39,468 nucleotides of DNA from Cytophagales bacterium (GCA_014376535.1 JACMRH010000315.1:1-39468), one strand, 5' to 3'; numbered from the stretch's first letter, positions 8,887 through 16,114 are shown. A program made the numbers and translations. Notes: a model not told the origin generated them from the letters alone.

Positions 8887-8921
8887 CAGTACTAAGTACT
8901 AAGTACCAAATACTTAATACT
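8887..8921 (-). repeat. Heptanucleotide array AGTACTT on minus strand, five units, right arm
   Basis: On the plus strand the units read CAGTACT, AAGTACT, AAGTACC, AAATACT, TAATACT, so the minus strand carries five copies of the same AGTACTT-like unit as the left array. Together the arms could fold into an imperfect hairpin of about 35 bp with a 25-base loop. The array ends 6 bases before the next ATG. Confidence 0.85.
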
Positions 8922-8927
8922 AATTAA

Positions 8928-9566
8928 ATGGAAATCAACCCGGTAATAATTTTTGGCTCTAAGGAGATAGGCCAGATAGCTTTAGAAATTTGTAACAGTA
9001 ATGAACTTCTAGTGTTTTGCTTGCTAGATGATGACAAAAAAGAACAAAAAAAGGAATACGGACTTGTCACGGTAATGGGAGGAACTGACGATGAAGAATA
9101 TTTAAAGTTAATAGGCAAAAAATGTGACGCTTTTATAGCTGTAGATAACTTAAAAGAAAGAAGGTTCCTGGCCGAAATGCTTGAAGAGGAAAAAAAAGTT
9201 AAACCTGTTACTATTTTGCATAAGCAGGTAGTACTATCAGAATCTGCAAAACTTGGTGATGGAACTTTAATTAATGCTGGTTCGGTTATTGGAACCAATG
9301 CGATTGTGGGTGATAATTGTATCATTCAAAATAGGGTAGTAGTTGAAGCCTTCGCAGAAATACAGGACTTTGTACACCTTTGTTCCGGGGTTATTGTTGG
9401 ACAGGGAGCCGTAGTTGAAGAAGGTGCATTTATTGGAACTGGAGCTATAATTGTACCAGGTATTCGTGTAGGAAAAAATTCAAGAGTAGGGGCGGGATCA
9501 TTAGTTGCAGCAAATGTAAAAGCCGGAAAAACAGTTTTTGGAAACCCTGCAACAGAAGTAAAATAA
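8928..9566 (+). CDS. NeuD/PglD-like sugar O- or N-acyltransferase
   Basis: A 212-aa cytoplasmic protein with two parts. Residues 1 to about 80 form a Rossmann-like sugar-nucleotide-binding domain (IIFGSKEIGQIALEI, then LLDDDKKEQ). Residues of about 85-212 form a left-handed beta helix built from hexapeptide repeats (LGDGTLINAGSVIGTNAIVGDNCII and GTGAIIVPGIRVGKNSRVGAGS), ending in the usual GNPA. This is the NeuD/PglD/PerB architecture; such enzymes acetylate UDP-amino-sugars or sialic acid for surface glycans. No other glycan genes are adjacent, so substrate and pathway are unknown. It is flanked by heptamer arrays on both sides. Confidence 0.83.
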   Translation: MEINPVIIFGSKEIGQIALEICNSNELLVFCLLDDDKKEQKKEYGLVTVMGGTDDEEYLKLIGKKCDAFIAVDNLKERRFLAEMLEEEKKVKPVTILHKQVVLSESAKLGDGTLINAGSVIGTNAIVGDNCIIQNRVVVEAFAEIQDFVHLCSGVIVGQGAVVEEGAFIGTGAIIVPGIRVGKNSRVGAGSLVAANVKAGKTVFGNPATEVK

Positions 9567-9573
9567 TTTTAAT

Positions 9574-9601
9574 AATTCATAATTCATAATTCATAATTCA
9601 T
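9574..9601 (+). repeat. Heptanucleotide array AATTCAT, four perfect units
   Basis: Four exact tandem copies of AATTCAT end 3 bases before the ATG of the FKBP gene, filling most of the 38-base gap after the acyltransferase gene. No Shine-Dalgarno-like sequence is present, so the array itself is the ribosome-binding region. Confidence 0.93.
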
Positions 9602-9604
9602 AAC

Positions 9605-10222
9605 ATGTTTGCAACTGATAAAGAGAACGTTAGCTATGCGATAGGAAATAGCATTGGACACAATTTTTTGTCCCAGGGAATTGATGTTGATCCTGAAATA
9701 GTGGCAATGGCCATTAAACATGTACTTACAGATTCTGAGTTGGCCCTGACTGATGAAGAAATGGATGACACAATGAGGATGTTTCAACAAATGATGCAGG
9801 AAAAGGAAGGTGAACAAAAATCTAAAGGTGGCGAAGAAAACCGTGCTGCTGGAAAAGCTTTCTTAACTGATAATCAAAGAAATGAAGGCATAATTACTAC
9901 TCCAAGTGGTTTACAATACCAGGTTATAAAAGAAGGTTCAGGACCTAAACCTAATTTAACAGATGAGGTTACAACACATTATCACGGTACACTTATCAAT
10001 GGAAAAGTTTTTGATAGTTCGGTAAAAAGAGGTCAACCAGCAAGTTTTCCGGTAAATGGTGTTATAGCAGGTTGGACAGAAGCTTTACAATTGATGCCAA
10101 CAGGTTCAAAATGGAAGCTTTTCATTCCTTCTGAATTGGCTTATGGCGAAAGAGGAGCAGGTGCAGATATCGGACCAGGAACTACTTTGATTTTTGAAGT
10201 TGAATTGCTGGCAATTAGATAG
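9605..10222 (+). CDS. FKBP-type peptidyl-prolyl cis-trans isomerase (Mip/FkpA-like)
   Basis: A 205-aa protein with an N-terminal helical dimerisation region (about 1-95, FKBP_N type: SYAIGNSIGHNFLSQGIDVD, then a charged linker) and a C-terminal FKBP catalytic domain (about 100-205). The domain carries VTTHYHGTLINGKVFDSS, PVNGVIAGWTEALQLMP and IPSELAYGERGAG, the residues that line the FK506 and proline pocket. No signal peptide is present, unlike classical Mip/FkpA proteins, so it probably acts in the cytoplasm as a folding helper. It lies downstream of the acyltransferase gene across a repeat-only leader and ends at a long terminator. Confidence 0.9.
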   Translation: MFATDKENVSYAIGNSIGHNFLSQGIDVDPEIVAMAIKHVLTDSELALTDEEMDDTMRMFQQMMQEKEGEQKSKGGEENRAAGKAFLTDNQRNEGIITTPSGLQYQVIKEGSGPKPNLTDEVTTHYHGTLINGKVFDSSVKRGQPASFPVNGVIAGWTEALQLMPTGSKWKLFIPSELAYGERGAGADIGPGTTLIFEVELLAIR

Positions 10223-10225
10223 TTA

Positions 10226-10259
10226 AAAGGGCCTGTGAAATAACTTTCACAGGCCCTTT
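10226..10259. terminator. Long bidirectional terminator hairpin
   Basis: A perfect 15-bp stem AAAGGGCCTGTGAAA / TTTCACAGGCCCTTT with a 4-base loop (TAAC) starts 4 bases after the FKBP stop. A on one flank and T on the other let it work in both directions. On the minus side it sits 5 bases past the stop of the open fragment at 10264-10386. Confidence 0.92.
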
Positions 10260-10263
10260 AACC

Positions 10264-10386
10264 TTATTTTGCACCTAGTTTGCCAACGTTTTTAAAATCC
10301 GCTTCGATGGAACTAGTAGCAGAGCCAGATGAATTAAAAGCTGTTTCCGTTGCAGTGTAATTGAACAAATTGTTGAAAATACGTTG
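10264..10386 (-). pseudogene. Possible gene remnant, 3' end only
   Basis: On the minus strand an open stretch of 40 codons reads like real protein (for example NNLFNYTATETAFNSS and IEADFKNVGKLGAK) and ends in TAA 5 bases before the bidirectional hairpin, exactly where a gene's 3' end would be expected. It has no ATG, and an in-frame TAG bounds it upstream, 20 bases past the cellulase stop. It could be the residual tail of a gene lost when neighbouring DNA was rearranged, or a short TTG-started peptide of 34 residues. I do not recognise the family. Confidence 0.3.
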
Positions 10387-10406
10387 CTATTTTTTTTATC
10401 TATAGA

Positions 10407-11396
10407 CTATTTTGCGCTGGTCTTTTTAAGTACTACACTATTTTTTTCAACCATTTCCTTTTTTATGAATTTACCAGATTCTGTAAGCTGGGAATTTGTC
10501 CAGCCTCCTTCTCCACTGGCACCTGGTGTTAATATTGAGGCAGCTTCTTCCTTGTCTGCAACAGACCAGTTACACCAGCTTATTTTATATTTGTCGAGGA
10601 ACCTAAACCATAGTTTAGATTCTTCAAGGTCTAAAGAGCCATTGCCGGATGCATCGCAGGTTCCAAATTCGGATACGAATAAAGCAACACCTTTGTCCAT
10701 AGCTGCTTTAGCTTCATCTCTCAACCATTGTTTATGTGTGGCTGCATAATAATGCAGAGTATAAACCACGTTCGGATCTTTAATTGGATTTGAAGCCGCC
10801 TCATTTACTAATTGTGACCATTGTCTGGTGCCGCAAATGATGATATTATCAGGGTCGTATTTTCTTATCTCTTTAATTACCAGTTCTTCATAAGGTTTAA
10901 TATCCTTTTCCCAGGAAACATCTTTTAGTGGTTCATTGAAAAGTTCATAAAGTACGTTCGGTGATTTGCCGTATTTCAATGCCATTTCACCAAAAAACTT
11001 CCTGGCCTCATCAGGGTTTATATGAGCCTCATGGCTATGGTAATCTATGATAACGTACATTCCTAATGCAATAGCTGCATCTACTACCTGGATAATTTTC
11101 TTTTTTTCAGTTTCAGGATTAGTTAAATAACCTCCCATCTCAACCCCCATAGCCGCACGTATAATAGTGCATTTCCAATCGTCTTGCAGCCATTTGATTG
11201 CATCCTCATTATAATATTGACCCATCCATTGGCTCCAGAATAAAGACATTCCCCTTAGCTGCACTGTATCTCCATATTGGCTTTTAATATAATTACCTTT
11301 TACAGATAGTTGACCGTATTTATCAACAATGCGGTTTTGTGCATTTAAGGAATTTGCACTTAAAAAAATAAGTGAAGCAATAAAGTGTTTTTTCAT
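10407..11396 (-). CDS. Secreted GH5 endo-beta-1,4-glucanase (cellulase)
   Basis: A 329-aa glycoside hydrolase family 5 protein, subfamily 2-like. A signal peptide (MKKHFIASLIFLSANSLNAQ) is followed by VDKYGQLSVKG and the catalytic TIM barrel: VIIDYHSH (about 115-122), acid/base Glu155 in ELFNEP, CGTRQWSQ, HYYAATH and nucleophile Glu243 in VSEFG, then the WCNWSVADKEE strand. It cleaves internal bonds of cellulose or related beta-glucans. There is no carbohydrate-binding module and no T9SS sorting domain, so it should be released to the periplasm by Sec or leave the cell some other way. It is a single-gene unit; an inverted repeat lies upstream. Confidence 0.93.
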   Translation of the reverse strand: MKKHFIASLIFLSANSLNAQNRIVDKYGQLSVKGNYIKSQYGDTVQLRGMSLFWSQWMGQYYNEDAIKWLQDDWKCTIIRAAMGVEMGGYLTNPETEKKKIIQVVDAAIALGMYVIIDYHSHEAHINPDEARKFFGEMALKYGKSPNVLYELFNEPLKDVSWEKDIKPYEELVIKEIRKYDPDNIIICGTRQWSQLVNEAASNPIKDPNVVYTLHYYAATHKQWLRDEAKAAMDKGVALFVSEFGTCDASGNGSLDLEESKLWFRFLDKYKISWCNWSVADKEEAASILTPGASGEGGWTNSQLTESGKFIKKEMVEKNSVVLKKTSAK

Positions 11397-11771
11397 TAGT
11401 TAGATTTTAGATTTGATGCAATGTTAACAAATTTTTTGCATCAGTACATTGAATAGGTTTAGGGTAAGGATTCAAAATGTATTTCCTTCTTATTCCTTGC
11501 TTTCAACTCAGTAATTCCGTGAACATTGTCAACAATCTTATTACAGGATAAAGGTCAAAATCTATCCTTTTACATGGTCGTGAAAGCTTTTAAACAGGTA
11601 TTCTTTATTGATTAATTTCCATTGCAATAATTTGTCCCCTGAGTATTGGGTGAAAATTAGAACATAGTTAAAATTGCAAAATGAGTGTTTATGAATCCTG
11701 AAGTGAGATACGGGCTTCAGTTTACTTTATTCAAATATAATTAAACCAAAAGTCTGGTAACTTTTTTTGCC
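11397..11771. other. 375-base gap upstream of the cellulase gene
   Basis: No reading frame of coding character is seen on either strand. The stretch holds the inverted repeat at 11415-11442 near the cellulase start and otherwise AT-rich sequence. At its far end a weak AAAAGT/ACTTTT hairpin just past the small lipoprotein stop could terminate the minus-strand operon. Confidence 0.5.
11415..11442. promoter_or_regulatory. Candidate operator upstream of the cellulase gene
   Basis: Inverted 7-bp arms GATGCAA and TTGCATC are separated by 14 bases that themselves contain the palindrome TGTTAACA. The site is 18-46 bases upstream of the GH5 start codon, where a regulator controlling the promoter would bind. 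No promoter box was confidently placed, so this is a candidate only. Confidence 0.35.
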
Positions 11772-11930
11772 TTATTTCCTTTTTTTGCTTTTGAAAGGCT
11801 TATCTATTTTACCTTCATTACTCAATGATGGACAAGTATCACATCCCTTTTTGGTTTGTGAATTAGGCTTTGAAGATTTGCAACTTGCAATGAAAACAGT
11901 CATAATCACCGCAATAATTAAGTTTTTCAT
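11772..11930 (-). CDS. Small lipoprotein, 52 aa (not in the ORF track)
   Basis: An ATG at 11930 opens a 52-codon frame: basic start MKNLIIAV, hydrophobic core IMTVFIASC with a clear lipobox (F-I-A-S-C, Cys17), then a short polar, lysine-rich mature part containing a CDTC motif and ending KSKKRK. It starts 21 bases after the stop of the pseudouridine synthase gene on the same strand and so looks like the last gene of that operon. The mature peptide is only about 36 residues. The CxxC pair could bind metal or form a disulfide. No family is recognised. Confidence 0.72.
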   Translation of the reverse strand: MKNLIIAVIMTVFIASCKSSKPNSQTKKGCDTCPSLSNEGKIDKPFKSKKRK

Positions 11931-11951
11931 TTTTAGTATAGATAAGTAAAA

Positions 11952-12671
11952 CTAAGAATTTTTACGAAGTTGTTTTATTAAAGCATCCATATCTTTAGAG
12001 TAGGGAGCTTCAGTATAAAGTGGAGTGCCATCTAAAGCAAAAAAGCCCATGGAAAAGGCATGTAATGCAACTCTGCTGATCAAAGGCTTTTCGTCAGTAT
12101 CTTGTTTAAGGTTAAACTTCTTTTTTATTTCTGAAAGGTAAATATCCGTTCCTCCATATTGATGATCAGCAACGATAGGAAATTTTAAATAGGTTAAATG
12201 CACCCGGATCTGATGCATCCGGCCGGTAATTGGCTCACATTGAATCAGACTGTGTTTTTTGAAAACTTCAAGTGTATTGAATATGGTTTGTGCCTCCTTA
12301 CCCTCTGTTCTGTCTATCCTAACCACTCCTGCATTTAATGTATGAAGAGGAGCATCAATTGTAACTTCTTTTAGATCAGCAACTCCAGTAACTAAGGCAT
12401 GATAAACCTTATTTACTTCCCTGTGTTCCAATTGCATAGCCAAATGCCGGTAGGATTCAGGGTTTTTAGCTAAAACCAATATTCCGGATGTTTCTTTGTC
12501 TAACCGGTGACAAGCCTGAGCATCTGGCCAATACTCTTTTGCTAACCGTAAAATGCCTTTTACTGTTTGATCCCGATCATCCAGAGTAGGAATTCCATAA
12601 GGTTTATTGATAATAATATAATCCTGATCTTCTCTTAAAATACTTTCTTTAAAATTATAACTCTTAGCCAA
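11952..12671 (-). CDS. RluA-family RNA pseudouridine synthase
   Basis: A 239-aa enzyme with the RluA catalytic core: IIINKPYGIPTL (about 19-30), the catalytic aspartate in HRLDKETSG (Asp58), LAMQLEHREVNKVYHALV and TGRMHQIRVHL. It lacks the N-terminal S4 domain, as in RluA/RluC-short and TruC-like members, and isomerises uridine in rRNA or tRNA. The exact target cannot be read. The only usable start is TTG at 12671, which overlaps the end of the kinase gene by 8 bases, indicating translational coupling with a two-component system. Confidence 0.88.
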   Translation of the reverse strand: MAKSYNFKESILREDQDYIIINKPYGIPTLDDRDQTVKGILRLAKEYWPDAQACHRLDKETSGILVLAKNPESYRHLAMQLEHREVNKVYHALVTGVADLKEVTIDAPLHTLNAGVVRIDRTEGKEAQTIFNTLEVFKKHSLIQCEPITGRMHQIRVHLTYLKFPIVADHQYGGTDIYLSEIKKKFNLKQDTDEKPLISRVALHAFSMGFFALDGTPLYTEAPYSKDMDALIKQLRKNS

Positions 12672-13704
12672 TGTTGCTTGTTTTTAATTTGAATGCGAAA
12701 ATTGTGCCTTTGCCAATCTTGCTGGTAACAGAAACCTTCGAACTGTGTGATTCTATTACTTTTTGAACAATAGAAAGTCCCAAACCAGTTCCTCCTTTTT
12801 CTTTTGATCTGCTTTTTTCAACCCTGTAAAACCTGTCGAAAACCCTCGCTATATGTTCAGGGGCTATTCCGGGCCCATCATCTTTAATAGTAACATGTAC
12901 ATGGTCTTTGTCTTTATCCAGGCCCACCCTTACTTCTCCTTTGTCATTACCATATTTTATGGCATTATCAACTAGGTTTATAAATGCTTGTTTAATTCTG
13001 AAAGGATCTGCTAAAACAATGATATGATTTTGGGCTGCATCTAATATAAGTTTTATTTCCTTTTCTTCTGCTTTGTCCTCAAGTTGCTCAAAAATCTCTT
13101 TTATCATTAGGTTCAAATCAAATGTTTCCATTATCATTTTTAACTCACCTGTTTCCATTTGAGAAAGTAATATTATGTCCTGGACTAATGCTTCCAGTCC
13201 ATCAAGGTTTTTGGCAGCTTTCCTTAAGAATTTTTCTCTGTTGACTTTGTCATTTATTGCACCGTCAAGAAGTGTGTGTATAAATCCTTGTGCAGAAAAA
13301 ATAGGAGTTTTAAGTTCATGTGATACATCAGCAAGAAATTCTCTTCTGTAATTTTCCAGCTTTTTCAACTCATCAATTTCTTCTTCTTTCCTTGATACAA
13401 AATTGAAAAGCTCCTGGTTAATTTTACTATAATGATCGCCACCCGTGTTTTTAATTTTTTTTACAAATTGCTTAAAATCTTTCTTTTTAAGCTTTTCGAG
13501 CATTTTATAAAGCTTGTTGATCTCTCTTAAAATGACAAATTCAAGTGTGAGGAAGATAAAAAGAAACGCCGTAAAAAAAGTAACAAGTGTTGTAGATAGA
13601 ATGGCCCTGATAGAAAGTATGTCTAAAAAGGCCAGATATCCTGCCATTATTATGGCAATTATTGCTGCAAGGATTATTCCTGCAATACGAGAATTGAAAA
13701 ACAT
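12664..13704 (-). CDS. PhoR-like sensor histidine kinase
   Basis: A 346-aa kinase with two N-terminal membrane segments (about 8-28 and 36-56) and almost no periplasmic loop, followed by a lysine-rich linker, a coiled-coil-like EEEIDELKKLENYRREF region, the HisKA box FLADVSHELKTPI with phospho-acceptor His129, and an HATPase domain with N (NLVDNAIKYG), G1 (DDGPGI) and G2 (GGTGLGLSI) boxes. The lack of an external domain suggests that it senses through the membrane or through partner proteins, as PhoR does. The PhoB-like response regulator is immediately upstream on the same strand. Confidence 0.9.
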   Translation of the reverse strand: MFFNSRIAGIILAAIIAIIMAGYLAFLDILSIRAILSTTLVTFFTAFLFIFLTLEFVILREINKLYKMLEKLKKKDFKQFVKKIKNTGGDHYSKINQELFNFVSRKEEEIDELKKLENYRREFLADVSHELKTPIFSAQGFIHTLLDGAINDKVNREKFLRKAAKNLDGLEALVQDIILLSQMETGELKMIMETFDLNLMIKEIFEQLEDKAEEKEIKLILDAAQNHIIVLADPFRIKQAFINLVDNAIKYGNDKGEVRVGLDKDKDHVHVTIKDDGPGIAPEHIARVFDRFYRVEKSRSKEKGGTGLGLSIVQKVIESHSSKVSVTSKIGKGTIFAFKLKTSNIG

Positions 13705-13759
13705 TTCCCGAATTTACGATTCAGTTTGTCAATACTAAGTTATTTGGAAACTTTGTTGG

Positions 13760-14458
13760 TTAGACTGCAGTCGGATCGAACTTATATCCGACACCTTTTA
13801 CGGTTTTTATAAAATCTTCACCTACCTTTTCCCGTACTTTTCTAATATGAACATCTACCGTTCTCGCTAAAACATAAACATCTGTACCCCAAATATTTTG
13901 AAGCAATTCGTCCCTGTTAAATACTTTGTTAGGATTCTGGGCTAGAAAATGAAGTAGTTCAAACTCCTTTTTAGGTAAAATTATAGCCTTTTGATTTACA
14001 GTAACAGTATAGCTCTGTTTGTCTATCATCAAACTCCCGATTTCAATCCTTTTAGACTCTTTTGACGATTTTTTGGTTTCTCTTCTTAAAATTGCCCCAA
14101 TTCTGCTGAGTAAGGCCCTCGGTTTTATAGGTTTAGAAATATAATCATCTGCACCGGCATCAAAAGCAGCAACCTCAGAATATTCTTCAGACCTGGCAGT
14201 TAAAAATAGGATATGGGTTTCAACTAACGCCGTATTTTCTCTTAAAATACGGCATGTTTCAACACCATCCATACCTGGCATCATTATATCTAATAAAATC
14301 AGGTTAGGAAGAAAAAGTGTTGCAATATCAATTGCTTTTTGACCATTATTAGCCGTTTTTACATCATATCCTTCTTTTTCAAGATTGTATTGTAAAAGTT
14401 CCAGAATATCAGTATCATCATCTACTACAAGAACTTTATTTGTTTTAGTTTTACTCAT
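13760..14458 (-). CDS. PhoB/OmpR-family response regulator
   Basis: A two-domain regulator of 232 aa from the ATG at 14458. The receiver domain has the acidic pocket VLVVDDDTD, the phospho-acceptor Asp57 in LILLDIMMPG, T/S in LFLTARSEE and Lys in ISKPIKPR. The winged-helix DNA-binding domain follows, with RDELLQNIWG, ARTVDVHIRKVREKVG and the end TVKGVGYKFDP. The ORF track places the start at a TTG (14503) overlapping the previous stop, but the ATG has an AAGGTT purine stretch before it and begins at the conserved fold edge. It should control transcription under the adjacent PhoR-like kinase. Confidence 0.9.
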   Translation of the reverse strand: MSKTKTNKVLVVDDDTDILELLQYNLEKEGYDVKTANNGQKAIDIATLFLPNLILLDIMMPGMDGVETCRILRENTALVETHILFLTARSEEYSEVAAFDAGADDYISKPIKPRALLSRIGAILRRETKKSSKESKRIEIGSLMIDKQSYTVTVNQKAIILPKKEFELLHFLAQNPNKVFNRDELLQNIWGTDVYVLARTVDVHIRKVREKVGEDFIKTVKGVGYKFDPTAV

Positions 14459-14499
14459 AACCTTGTTTTTTAAGTAGTGATAATATTTAGTGTTTAATT

Positions 14500-15834
14500 T
14501 CAATTAGTACCCAGCAATTTTTCCAACATTTCATCCAAAGCTGGTCCTCTAAGGTTTTTGCCTACTATTTTGCCATCTTTTCCGACAAGAAACGTGGCAG
14601 GTATGCCAGTAACCTGGTAAACTTTGTTTACACTTGTTTCCCATCCTTTCAAATCAGAAACATGCGTCCACGTTAAATGGTCTTTCTTGATAGCAGCAAG
14701 CCATTTGTCTTTGCTATTATCAAGTGACACACTATAGATTGTGAATCCTTTGTCTTTGTATTTTTTATAAGCTCTTACAACATTAGGATTTTCCATTCTG
14801 CAAGGACCACACCATGATGCCCAAAAATCAATTAAAACCACTTTACCTTTAAATGACTCTAAGGATACAGTTTTTCCTAAGGTGTCTTTCATTATAATAT
14901 TAGGAGCATCATCGCCAACATCCGGTGCATCTTGTTTAAGTTGTGGGAATAATGCCTTGGCATATCTTGAATTTGGATATTCGGCTTTATATTGAGTTTT
15001 TATCTGCTTATTTAATGGAGATGTAAACTGATTGAATAAGACTAAAATGCTCATTAAGGTAACCTCTCTGTTAGGGCTGCCATATGGCATTTTTAAAAGC
15101 AAATCATTTACTGCAGATGCTAAGGCCTGCTCTTGTGGTTGCACATATAATTGGAAATAAGTTTTGATTTTATTTGACAGCATATCTCCCTTAGTCAATT
15201 CAGGATCTGTCAAGTCAGCCTTTGTAAAATAATTCCCAGCTTTTACAGTATCTGCAGAAATATAGGATCCAGCGACTTTTGCAGTAAATGTGGAAGGATT
15301 CTTTGCCTCTAAATTTGAATAACTTTTATTGCGAGATTTCAAAAGGCTGTCATATCTCAATCGTAATTCACTTACAATCTTATTATATTGGTCAGGATTT
15401 GTTTCAGCCATACCAGCAGTTTGGTCAAATTGCTTTTGTAATGCTGTTACCTTACTTGCAAAACTTCCGGAAATCCCAAGATATTCCTTAAATAAGATAT
15501 TTTCTTCAGAATTTTTGATTTTAAAGTTTTTAACATATCCGGGCAATTGTCCAGATACTTCTAAATCTTCATTACCAATAACTATTATTATAGCACTGTC
15601 AGGATTAAAACCTAGTTTATATAACCCCCTGTAACTTATTTTTTCAAATTGAAAATTTCCGTTTTTGTTAACATTGGCAGAATCGTACATTACTAAAACA
15701 TCACCAAAAAACTCATATAAATATATTTTCTTTGAAGTGTTATTCTTAATGGTACCTTTTAAGCTCGCAGCAAACGAGGTGCTGAGGGCCAACATAGATA
15801 AAAAGTAAAAAGTAAATGATTTTATAAGGCTCAT
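14500..15834 (-). CDS. TlpA/ResA-like thioredoxin with N-terminal DUF4369 domain
   Basis: A 444-aa exported protein: signal peptide (MSLIKSFTFYFLSMLALSTSFA), a DUF4369-type beta domain (about 25-115), a helical middle (about 120-290) and a C-terminal AhpC/TSA-Redoxin domain with VVLIDFWASWCGPC (redox cysteines in the CxxC at about 342-345) and a cis-Pro in VTGIPATFLVG. Such proteins reduce disulfides in the periplasm of Bacteroidetes, for example in cytochrome or envelope protein maturation. It is upstream of, and on the same strand as, the PhoBR-like pair (41 bases to the regulator ATG). Its signal-peptide codons contain two TTTACTT heptamers. Confidence 0.88.
   Translation of the reverse strand: MSLIKSFTFYFLSMLALSTSFAASLKGTIKNNTSKKIYLYEFFGDVLVMYDSANVNKNGNFQFEKISYRGLYKLGFNPDSAIIIVIGNEDLEVSGQLPGYVKNFKIKNSEENILFKEYLGISGSFASKVTALQKQFDQTAGMAETNPDQYNKIVSELRLRYDSLLKSRNKSYSNLEAKNPSTFTAKVAGSYISADTVKAGNYFTKADLTDPELTKGDMLSNKIKTYFQLYVQPQEQALASAVNDLLLKMPYGSPNREVTLMSILVLFNQFTSPLNKQIKTQYKAEYPNSRYAKALFPQLKQDAPDVGDDAPNIIMKDTLGKTVSLESFKGKVVLIDFWASWCGPCRMENPNVVRAYKKYKDKGFTIYSVSLDNSKDKWLAAIKKDHLTWTHVSDLKGWETSVNKVYQVTGIPATFLVGKDGKIVGKNLRGPALDEMLEKLLGTN
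15803..15816 (-). repeat. TTTACTT heptamer, two copies, inside coding sequence
   Basis: Two exact tandem TTTACTT units on the minus strand encode the FTFYFL part of the TlpA-like signal peptide. The same unit occurs in tandem in the intergenic DNA at 2551-2564. Confidence 0.65.
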
Positions 15835-15880
15835 TTTTTAAATCGTTTAAAATTAAGCATAAATTAAACGCTTATTCGCC

Positions 15881-15910
15881 GCTTAACCAAAATACAACAT
15901 TGGCTTAACC
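15881..15910. promoter_or_regulatory. Direct repeat GCTTAACC in a divergent promoter region
   Basis: Two exact GCTTAACC copies at 15881 and 15903 are spaced 22 bp apart, about two helical turns. They lie 47-76 bases upstream of the TlpA-like start and about 200 bases before the sigma factor gene. A regulator binding one DNA face is possible. The rest of the 280-base gap shows no gene. Confidence 0.35.
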
Positions 15911-16114
15911 TTGGGAAAAAACAGTTTAATAAAAAATCGATTAGTTTAAACAAAATTCTAATTTATAAGTTATAACTTGGTTCCATAAATATTTGTAAAT
16001 ATAAGTTTGAGCCTTCTGCATGATATTCCAAATAAAAAATATCTTTGTGGCAATTACTTTTATATTAAAACTCCATAATAAGAATAAGTTTTAAATGAGT
16101 CATTTTAAAAGCTA

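Noticed and set aside
8827-9601. Repeat arrays as a CRISPR locus
   Set aside because: Units are 7 bp, contiguous and without spacers, and no cas genes are present.
10384-10749. Plus-strand ORF of 121 aa
   Set aside because: It lies opposite the 3' part of the well-supported GH5 gene and has no domain or promoter of its own.
11767-11949. Plus-strand ORF of 60 aa
   Set aside because: It is the antisense shadow of the minus-strand lipoprotein gene, which has a proper start, lipobox and operon spacing.
13760-14503. TTG start at 14503 for the PhoB-like regulator
   Set aside because: The extra 15 residues lie outside the receiver fold; the ATG at 14458 has a better upstream purine stretch.
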